Assembly (NCBI GenBank): GCA_030699295.1
Contig: JAUYJQ010000034.1
Location: forward strand, 1 to 6,263
Direction: 5' to 3'
DNA from: Candidatus Beckwithbacteria bacterium
GTDB lineage: Bacteria > Patescibacteriota > Microgenomatia > UBA1400 > CG1-02-47-37
Length of the DNA: 6,263 bases
This document shows positions 1 through 5,247 of the stretch, in pieces. The notes beneath the pieces are model-generated. The model saw only the letters and a program-made list of their open reading frames with translations. It searched no databases and was not told the origin of the DNA. The translations under genes and the position numbers were made by a program. Position 1 is the stretch's first letter. Every line of letters begins with the position of its first letter.

Positions 1-1
1 C

Positions 2-151
2 GGTCTAACTTGGCTGGGAAGACGGTTAGTGTCTACGACACTGGAGTGGGGCAGCGGCGCTAAGCTGGTGTTTAGCCTTGGCATTTTTGGATTTATGGCA
101 GCAGGCTTTTATTTAGGTTATTGGTGGGTGAGGTTATGGCGCAGTCGCTAG
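2..151 (+). CDS. C-terminal fragment of a probable membrane protein (5' end outside window)
   Basis: The frame is open from the left edge to a TAG at 149-151 and gives 49 residues. Residues about 21-43 form one hydrophobic, aromatic-rich stretch that looks like a transmembrane helix. It is preceded by a Lys and followed by a basic tail (WVRLWRSR), which suggests a cytoplasmic C-terminus. The stop lies 16 nt inside the reductase gene if that starts at ATG 136, matching the overlapping style of the rest of the operon. I do not recognise the family. Two alternatives remain: a small membrane protein of about 40 residues starting at GTG 29, or a noncoding frame, because frame 1 is also open from the edge to a stop at 61-63. 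Confidence 0.5.
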   Translation, partial: GLTWLGRRLVSTTLEWGSGAKLVFSLGIFGFMAAGFYLGYWWVRLWRSR

Positions 152-1173
152 CAGGCCGGCCTACGCCGGCAGGTAATATTGAGAATTTTATTGGCTGGAT
201 CAAGGTACCTTTGGGCCAAGCCAGCGGTTTAGTGGTTAACGGTCAAAGTTATAACCTGCCGTTGGCTACAACCGAAGGAGCTTTAATAGCCTCAGTTAAC
301 CGCGGCTGTAAAGCTACCCGTTTGTCTGGCGGAATTATGGCCATCGTCGAAAATATTGGGGCCACCCGCGGGCCGGTATTTAATGTGAAAAACCTAACTG
401 AGGGGAAAAAGCTAATCGATTGGGTAAAAACAAATTTTAGTTTACTCCGGAAGGCGGCCGAAACTACCGGCAGCCACCTACAATTACTGGATGTAGTTCC
501 GGCCATGGCCGGCAGGCAAGTCTGGCTCAGGTTCCGCTTTGATACTAGTGAGGCGATGGGGATGAACATGGCCACAATTGCCACTCAGGCAATAGTTGAC
601 CTAATTACCAAAAAATTAAAGATAAACTGTGTGGCTCTTTCCGGTAACTATTGCGTTGACAAAAAACCCAGTTGGCTGAATTTTATTTATGGCCGGGGTA
701 AAAAAGTTTGGGCCGAAGCAATGATTTCCAGAAAAATTGTTAAAACCGTGTTAAAAACCACCCCGGAAAAGATAATTGCCGTTGTTCATGACAAAGACTG
801 GTTGGGGTCGATAATGTCAGGGTCAATGGGGGCAAACGGTCACTTTGCCAATATTGTTGCCGCCACGTTTTTAGCCACCGGGCAGGATATGGCCCACGTG
901 GTTGAGGGCAGCTTGGGGGTAACCACCGCCGAATTAGAAAAAAGAGACTTATATTTTTCCGTTTACTTGCCGGCTTTAATGGTCGGCACGGTTGGCGGCG
1001 GTACCCGTCTGCCGACACAGACAAAGGCGTTATCGATGTTGGGAAATCCGACTGCCATGGAGCTAGCCGGGATAATCGGCGGGGCGGTTTTGGCCGGGGA
1101 ACTATCATTAACCGCGGCTCTATCCAGCGGGGATTTGGCTAAAGCTCATCAATTATTGGGGAGGCCCAAGTGA
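136..1173 (+). CDS. hmgA: Hydroxymethylglutaryl-CoA reductase, class I
   Basis: This enzyme reduces HMG-CoA to mevalonate with two NAD(P)H, the committed step of the mevalonate pathway. It is a soluble catalytic domain of about 345 residues; the membrane anchor of the eukaryotic forms is absent. Numbering from TTG 121: ENFIG at 21-25, the LATTEGAL substrate loop with catalytic Glu52, the cofactor motif EAMGMNM at 144-150, SGNYCVDKKP with catalytic Lys181, GQD with catalytic Asp256, and a C-terminal KAH with catalytic His343. All four catalytic residues of the class are therefore present. VGTVGGGTRLP is also typical of class I. ATG 136 is chosen as start, although its GAGG (130-133) is very close; GTG 124 or TTG 121 are possible and add 4 or 5 residues. 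Phrases such as HVVEGS after GQD look archaeal rather than animal. The odd point is Glu144, where the motif normally has Asp. The gene overlaps the next one by 4 nt. Confidence 0.95.
   Translation: MAQSLAGRPTPAGNIENFIGWIKVPLGQASGLVVNGQSYNLPLATTEGALIASVNRGCKATRLSGGIMAIVENIGATRGPVFNVKNLTEGKKLIDWVKTNFSLLRKAAETTGSHLQLLDVVPAMAGRQVWLRFRFDTSEAMGMNMATIATQAIVDLITKKLKINCVALSGNYCVDKKPSWLNFIYGRGKKVWAEAMISRKIVKTVLKTTPEKIIAVVHDKDWLGSIMSGSMGANGHFANIVAATFLATGQDMAHVVEGSLGVTTAELEKRDLYFSVYLPALMVGTVGGGTRLPTQTKALSMLGNPTAMELAGIIGGAVLAGELSLTAALSSGDLAKAHQLLGRPK
155..170 (+). other. GC-rich potential hairpin at the start of the reductase gene
   Basis: GCCGGC at 155-160 and GCCGGC at 165-170 are self-complementary and can pair as a 6-bp all-GC stem around the loop CTAC. 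The site lies 4 bases after the stop of the upstream reading frame and within the first dozen codons of the reductase. No U-run follows, so it is not a standard terminator. GCCGGC words are common in this window, so chance is a real possibility. Confidence 0.3.
1158..1164 (+). promoter_or_regulatory. Shine-Dalgarno site fixing the GTG start of HMG-CoA synthase
   Basis: GGGGAGG lies 5 nt before GTG 1170. It is one of the strongest ribosome-binding sites in the window and supports the GTG start, which has no nearby ATG competitor. It lies inside the last codons of the reductase gene, so synthase translation is probably coupled to it. Confidence 0.7.
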
Positions 1174-2201
1174 ACCATAAAAAGTTTACCAATGTCGGGA
1201 TAATCGGTTTTGGCGGTTATGTGCCGCCGCTGCGGCTCAAAGTCAGTGAGATTGCCCGGGCTCACGGTAAGTCAGGCGATCAGGTTATTGCTTCTTTGGG
1301 AGTCAAACAAAAAGCCGTGGCTGATCGGGATGAAGACACGGTCAGTTTGGCAACTGCGGCTGCCGGCCGGGCTTTGGTTCGATCTAAGATCAAAGCCGAC
1401 CAGTTGGGTGCGGTTTTAGTCGGGTCAGAAAGCCATCCTTATGCAGTTAAGTCCAGCGGCTCGATAGTGGCTGAGATATTAGGGGTAGGCAATGACTATT
1501 TAACCGTTGACTTGGAGTTTGCCTGTAAGGCCGGAACCAGCGCCATTATTTTAATTGCTGCTTTAGTTGAGGCTGGTCTGATCGAAGCCGGTTTGGCGAT
1601 CGGGGCCGATGTGGCTCAAAGCCGGCCGGGCGATGCTTTGGAATACACTGCCGGAGCCGGAGCCGGAGCAGTCATTTTGGGAAGTAAAAAATATCACTGG
1701 TTAGCCTCACTTGATTATGTTACCAGTCTGACCTCAGACACGCCGGATTTTTGGCGGCGGGAAGGGGAAAAGTATCCGTCCCATGCTGGCCGCTTTACTT
1801 CAGGCCCGGCATATTTTAAACACGTCACCGGCTCAACTGAAAAGTTTTTATTAGCCACTAATACCAAGATTAGCCACTTCGATCACGTGGTGTTACATAT
1901 GCCCAATGCTAAGTTTCCGCTGCGGGCGGCAAAAAAGCTGGGTATTAATCAGTCACAACTTAAAGCCGGTTTTATCGTGCCGGAGATCGGCAACCCTTAT
2001 TCGGCCTCGACTCTTTTGGGCTTAGTCTCAGTTTTAGAGCAAGCCAAGGTCAAGCAAAAGATTTTAGTCACCAGCTATGGTTCCGGTGCCGGCAGTGATA
2101 GTTTAAGCCTGACGGTTAAAAATAAATCTTTATCAGAGAAAAAGCATTCAGTTCGTTTCATTGACTATCCGGAGTATTTAAAGATTAAGGGCTTGATATG
2201 A
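1170..2201 (+). CDS. Hydroxymethylglutaryl-CoA synthase, archaeal type
   Basis: This enzyme condenses acetyl-CoA with acetoacetyl-CoA to give HMG-CoA. At 343 residues it matches the short archaeal form, not the longer bacterial/eukaryotic form of roughly 390-500 residues. It has a thiolase-superfamily fold: an N-terminal VGIIGFGGYVPPLRL start, GSESHPYAVK with probable general base Glu87, EFACKAGTS with acyl-accepting Cys119, and QSRPGDALEYTAGAGAGA before the midpoint. It continues with SDTPDFWRR, GRFTSGPAYF, LHMPNAKFP with active-site His243, IGNPYSASTLLG, and SYGSGAGSDS near the C-terminus. The GTG start has a strong Shine-Dalgarno site and overlaps the reductase stop; the ATG of the thiolase overlaps its own stop in an ATGA arrangement. 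In archaea the synthase-thiolase-DUF35 gene order, as here, goes with a physical complex that channels the acetoacetyl-CoA intermediate. The assignment is firm; complex formation is inferred. Confidence 0.95.
   Translation: MNHKKFTNVGIIGFGGYVPPLRLKVSEIARAHGKSGDQVIASLGVKQKAVADRDEDTVSLATAAAGRALVRSKIKADQLGAVLVGSESHPYAVKSSGSIVAEILGVGNDYLTVDLEFACKAGTSAIILIAALVEAGLIEAGLAIGADVAQSRPGDALEYTAGAGAGAVILGSKKYHWLASLDYVTSLTSDTPDFWRREGEKYPSHAGRFTSGPAYFKHVTGSTEKFLLATNTKISHFDHVVLHMPNAKFPLRAAKKLGINQSQLKAGFIVPEIGNPYSASTLLGLVSVLEQAKVKQKILVTSYGSGAGSDSLSLTVKNKSLSEKKHSVRFIDYPEYLKIKGLI
1650..1667 (+). repeat. Three tandem GCCGGA units inside HMG-CoA synthase
   Basis: Three exact copies of GCCGGA are followed by GCA, in frame, encoding alternating Ala-Gly residues 161-166 in a conserved small-residue loop of the enzyme. 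The run is short and could expand or contract by slippage without changing frame. It is probably just a coding coincidence. Confidence 0.6.
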
Positions 2202-3337
2202 TTTCCGTTTCCGGTGCTTACCAAACCAAGTTCGGGGAGTTGTGGGATCGGTCTCTGGAAGACTTGATTTTAGAGGCCGGCCAGGGGGCAATTAGTGACG
2301 CCCGGATTAATAAAACCAAGATCGATTTAGTGCTGGTAGCCAACATGTTGTCCGGCCGGCTTGATAGCCAAGACCATTTGGGGGCTTTAGCCGTCCAAAT
2401 TTTAGACTTAGACCAAACGCCGGCCTTAAGAGTTGAGGCCGCCTGCGCTTCCGGCGGAGTGGCTTTACATCAGGCAGTGACAGCCATCAAAGCCGGCAAT
2501 GCCAAAACGGTGTTAGTAATCGGCGTGGAAAAGATGACTGATAAAAGCAACAGCCAAATTGCCCAAGCGTTGATGGGGGCAGCCAGCAGCCAGGAACGGC
2601 AGGCCGGTTTAACTTTTGTCGGTTTGTACGCCTTAATGGCCCGGGTATATTTTGAAAAATATAAAGCCAGCAAAAACGACCTGGCCTACGTGGCTATTAA
2701 AAACCACCGTCATGCCAGCCGTAATCCCAAGGCCCAGTATCCCTTTCCGGTGGAATTGGAAACAGTTTTAAAAAGCAGTTGTGTGGCTTCACCTCTACAC
2801 TTGTTTGACTGTTCGCCGATTAGCGACGGGGCCGCGGCAGTGGTGGTTACTAGTCGGCCTCAGCTAAAAAGAGACGTGGCCATTACCGCCAGTCAACTGG
2901 CTACCGACAGCGTCAGCTTAAGCGAAAGGCAGTCGTTAACAGAGTTAAAAGCCACTAAAATTGCCGGCCAAAAAGCCTATGCCCAGGCGGGAATCAGCCC
3001 GGATAATATCGACATTGCCGAAGTTCATGACTGCTTTTCAATTGCCGAAATTATGGCGGTTGAAGACTTGGGATTTTGCCAAAAAGGCGAGGGTTTTAAA
3101 AAGATAAAACATGGTGAGTTTGACCATGACGGCCGCTTGCCGGTCAACTTATCCGGGGGCTTGAAAGCCTGCGGTCACCCGGTCGGGGCCACTGGAGTCA
3201 AACAGATAGTTGAGCTGGTGACTCAACTGCGTCATGAGGCAGTTGGGCGCCAAATTAAAACAGGCAAAATTGGTTTAGCCCACAATGTGGGCGGGTCGGG
3301 GGCAACCGCCGCTGTCCATATATTAAGGAAACTATGA
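2198..3337 (+). CDS. Acetyl-CoA C-acetyltransferase (acetoacetyl-CoA thiolase), archaeal/SCP2-like type
   Basis: This thiolase makes acetoacetyl-CoA from two acetyl-CoA and supplies the neighbouring HMG-CoA synthase. It has 379 residues, a normal length. The N-terminal half carries EAACASGG with nucleophile Cys83. The C-terminal half carries AEVHDCFSIAE with His277, the GGLKACGHPVGATG signature with Cys325 and His327, and the terminal HNVGGSGAT. The HDCF motif and lack of the classical bacterial NEAFA motif place it in the SCP2-like branch used by archaea in the mevalonate pathway. A Shine-Dalgarno-like AAGGG (2187-2191) lies 6 nt before the ATG, which overlaps the synthase stop by 4 nt. The thermodynamically unfavourable thiolase step is normally pulled forward by the synthase, so tight co-expression makes sense. 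Another SCP2-like acyl-CoA thiolase role is possible from sequence alone, but the context argues strongly for this one. Confidence 0.92.
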   Translation: MISVSGAYQTKFGELWDRSLEDLILEAGQGAISDARINKTKIDLVLVANMLSGRLDSQDHLGALAVQILDLDQTPALRVEAACASGGVALHQAVTAIKAGNAKTVLVIGVEKMTDKSNSQIAQALMGAASSQERQAGLTFVGLYALMARVYFEKYKASKNDLAYVAIKNHRHASRNPKAQYPFPVELETVLKSSCVASPLHLFDCSPISDGAAAVVVTSRPQLKRDVAITASQLATDSVSLSERQSLTELKATKIAGQKAYAQAGISPDNIDIAEVHDCFSIAEIMAVEDLGFCQKGEGFKKIKHGEFDHDGRLPVNLSGGLKACGHPVGATGVKQIVELVTQLRHEAVGRQIKTGKIGLAHNVGGSGATAAVHILRKL

Positions 3338-3618
3338 AATCAGCTGTGGTTGTTTGGCGCCATCAGAAAACTAACTACCAGAATTTAGGCCAGGTTGGCA
3401 TAGTGGTTAGTAAAACCAGAATTATTGAAGCCCCCAATGGCTTTATTGGTCCATATTGGGTGGTGCTGGTTAAGTTGAAGCTAGGAACAGTGGTGGGCCA
3501 GTGGGCCGACCAGGCCGAACCAAAGATCGGCATGAAAGTAATCGGTATCTTGCGCCGGATCGGGGAGGCTGATCCGGCCGGAGTGATCGAGTACGGGGTT
3601 AAATGGAAGCAGTGGTAG
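3334..3618 (+). CDS. DUF35-family OB-fold protein, lacks the zinc ribbon; probable thiolase/HMG-CoA synthase bridging subunit
   Basis: The protein has 94 residues. The core from about residue 18 fits the DUF35 OB-fold: LGQVGIVVSKTRI, an APNGF-IGPYWVVLVKL strand pair, VGQWAD, IGMKVIGILRRI, and AGVIEYGVKW at the end. In archaea the DUF35 protein sits between thiolase and HMG-CoA synthase and lets them share a CoA-binding site, so the intermediate passes without release. Family members usually start with a rubredoxin-like zinc ribbon with two CxxC pairs. This protein has no cysteine at all and only about 17 residues before the OB core. The missing part is not hidden upstream, because the thiolase frame runs intact to 3337. 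AAGGA (3325-3329) precedes the ATG by 4 nt; the start overlaps the thiolase by 4 nt and the end overlaps mevalonate kinase by 16 nt. Family call is good; bridging is inferred from gene order. Confidence 0.8.
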   Translation: MKSAVVVWRHQKTNYQNLGQVGIVVSKTRIIEAPNGFIGPYWVVLVKLKLGTVVGQWADQAEPKIGMKVIGILRRIGEADPAGVIEYGVKWKQW

Positions 3619-4418
3619 TATCCGCTCCGGGGAAGATTATTCTTGCCGGTGAGCACGCTGTGGTTTACGGTTATCCGGCTATCGTGGCGGCGATCGACCG
3701 GCACCTAACAGTAAAAGTTATCCGAAAACCAAGCAAGCAAAAATTTTCCGGGCTGGTTAAATTTGCCTTAGATCAACTGGGTCAGACTAATAAAGTTGAC
3801 TTAGACATTCAATCAGATTTGCCGGTTGGCAGCGGCTTGGGGTCGTCGGCCGCCCTGGCCACAGCCATGGTTTGGGCGCTGTTGCCGCAAGCTAAGCTTG
3901 AAGAAAAAAACCGGCTGGTGAAAATTATTGAAGACCATCAGCATGGTAAGAGTAGCGGCGTCGACCAAACCATTGTCAGGGAAGGCGGTTGCCTCCGGTT
4001 TCAAAAAGGCACCTTTCAGGCAGCTAACTTACCGTTGAAGCAGGCAATCTTAATTGACAGTGGTCGTCCTAAAGAATCAACAAAAGACATGGTAACAGCA
4101 GTTGCCGGCAAGAAGTTAATTTTCCCAATAATCGGCCGGCTGGCGACTGACTGGAGCGAAAAATTAATCAAGGAAAACGAAAGATTATTGGAGGAGCTCG
4201 GTGTCGTGGGTGAGCCGGCCAAAAAAATAATCCGGCAAGTTGAGGCTAGCGGCGGCATGGCTAAGATTTGCGGCGCCGGAGGCGTTAAAGCCGGCTCGGG
4301 CATGGTTCTGGCAGTCCACCCGGATCAAGACCGGCTGCAGCAATTAATCAGTAGAAACCAGTGGCCGTATTTAAGGGTAAAATTGGGCGGCGGCGGAGTC
4401 CGGTATGAAACCGATTAA
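3603..4418 (+). CDS. mvk: Mevalonate kinase (GHMP kinase family)
   Basis: This kinase phosphorylates mevalonate at the 5-hydroxyl with ATP. Its 271 residues are on the short side (archaeal forms are usually about 300 or more). GHMP motifs: motif 1 SAPGKIILAGEHAVVYG at 7-23 with Lys11; motif 2, the ATP loop PVGSGLGSSAA ending at about 84; HGKSSGVDQT with likely catalytic Asp121, followed by EGGCLRF; motif 3 KICGAGG at 221-227. GEHAVVYGYPAI points to mevalonate kinase rather than homoserine or galactose kinases, and it precedes a separate phosphomevalonate kinase. Motif 3 is odd: after GAGG it reads VKAGSG before MVLA, about three residues more than the usual GAGGGG-CVIAL. The gene starts inside the DUF35 gene with only a weak upstream GGGG (3595-3598), so translation probably depends on coupling. 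Confidence 0.9.
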   Translation: MEAVVVSAPGKIILAGEHAVVYGYPAIVAAIDRHLTVKVIRKPSKQKFSGLVKFALDQLGQTNKVDLDIQSDLPVGSGLGSSAALATAMVWALLPQAKLEEKNRLVKIIEDHQHGKSSGVDQTIVREGGCLRFQKGTFQAANLPLKQAILIDSGRPKESTKDMVTAVAGKKLIFPIIGRLATDWSEKLIKENERLLEELGVVGEPAKKIIRQVEASGGMAKICGAGGVKAGSGMVLAVHPDQDRLQQLISRNQWPYLRVKLGGGGVRYETD

Positions 4419-5247
4419 AACTTCCGCCCCCGGCAAACTAATGCTGTTTGGGGATCATGCTGCGGCCTATGACCAGCCGTGTTTAGTCATGGCTGTTAAT
4501 AAAATGATGACCGTAGAGTTAGTTAAAAATAAGCCACCGGAATCAAAATTTGTCTTGGCAGTTAGACAGCTCTGGGAACAAAAATATGGACAAGTGCCTT
4601 TAGGTTTTAAAATCAGCGGTTTTTCGAGCCAATATGGTTTAGGCTCTTCGGCCGCCGTGACCGTGGCCGCTGTCAAAGCCTTGGGGCAATATCATCAAGT
4701 TAAGCTGAGTCAAAAACAGTTGTTTGAATTTTGTTACCGGGTAATCAGGAAAGTTCAGGCAGTAGGCAGCGGCTTTGATTTAGCCGCAGCCATTTATGGC
4801 GGGGTATTGTACTTTGTTACCGGCGGCCAGAAGATCGAAAAATTAACTGTCAAACAATTACCCTTAGTCGTCGGCTACAGCGGCACAAAAGCCGATACAA
4901 CCAAGATGATTAAAAAAGCGTCTCCAAAAATTAATCAGGCTTTTTTGCTCGAGTCAACTAAGATAGTTAATCAAGCCAAAATGGCGCTAGAACAAGAGAA
5001 TTGGCAGGAATTGGGTAAATTAATGAATCAAAACCAAGTAGCTTTGCGGCAACTGGGAGTGAGCACATCCAAGCTCGAAAAGTTGATCAGCGTCGCTTTA
5101 AAGGCCGGAGCATACGGCGCTAAACTATCCGGCGCCGGCGGCGGCGACTGTATGATTGCTTTGGCCTCTATGGCTAAGCGGGCAGCGGTTGAACAGGCGA
5201 TCAGCCAAGCCGGCGGAGAAGTGATAAGGGTAAAATTAAATTTATGA
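4405..5247 (+). CDS. mvaK2: Phosphomevalonate kinase (GHMP kinase family, Erg8-like signatures)
   Basis: This enzyme phosphorylates 5-phosphomevalonate to 5-diphosphomevalonate. Its 280 residues make it shorter than usual bacterial (about 330-370) and fungal (about 450) forms. Motif 1 is SAPGKLMLFGDHAAAY (7-22, Lys11), motif 2 YGLGSSAAVTVAA (77-89). AVGSGFDLAAAIYGG with probable catalytic Asp125 closely resembles the VGSGFD stretch of Erg8-type phosphomevalonate kinases rather than the SGIDN of mevalonate kinases. Motif 3, KLSGAGGGDC at 240-249, carries the GGGDC ending typical of phosphomevalonate kinases. Motif 1 retains a mevalonate-kinase-like GDHAAAY, with Asp17 where Glu is usual, so a second mevalonate-kinase-type activity is the alternative. 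A GGAG-like site (4395-4398) lies 6 nt before the ATG, inside mevalonate kinase, which it overlaps by 14 nt. Its presence next to a decarboxylase implies the classical, not the archaeal modified, lower pathway. Confidence 0.83.
   Translation: MKPIKTSAPGKLMLFGDHAAAYDQPCLVMAVNKMMTVELVKNKPPESKFVLAVRQLWEQKYGQVPLGFKISGFSSQYGLGSSAAVTVAAVKALGQYHQVKLSQKQLFEFCYRVIRKVQAVGSGFDLAAAIYGGVLYFVTGGQKIEKLTVKQLPLVVGYSGTKADTTKMIKKASPKINQAFLLESTKIVNQAKMALEQENWQELGKLMNQNQVALRQLGVSTSKLEKLISVALKAGAYGAKLSGAGGGDCMIALASMAKRAAVEQAISQAGGEVIRVKLNL

Noticed and set aside
1..63. Frame-1 peptide open from the left edge to TAA at 61-63
   Set aside because: It could be the end of an upstream gene, but it gives only 20 unrecognisable residues. 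The frame-2 reading, with a clear membrane helix and an operon-like overlap, is the better candidate. Not excluded.
249..1108. Minus-strand reading frames of 111 and 122 codons opposite the reductase
   Set aside because: They lie wholly antisense to a gene with clear catalytic motifs and show no recognisable domain.
3200..3340. A zinc ribbon for the DUF35 protein hidden by a frameshift upstream
   Set aside because: The thiolase frame is intact through its conserved HNVGGSGAT end to 3337, leaving no room for an upstream ribbon-coding segment.
3375..4303. Minus-strand frames opposite DUF35 and mevalonate kinase
   Set aside because: They are Pro/Ser/Thr-rich antisense shadows of well-supported genes, with no family resemblance.
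1171..5247. Recoded UGA (as in Gracilibacteria/Absconditabacteria)
   Set aside because: TGA terminates the reductase, synthase, thiolase and phosphomevalonate kinase exactly where their families end, so UGA is a normal stop.
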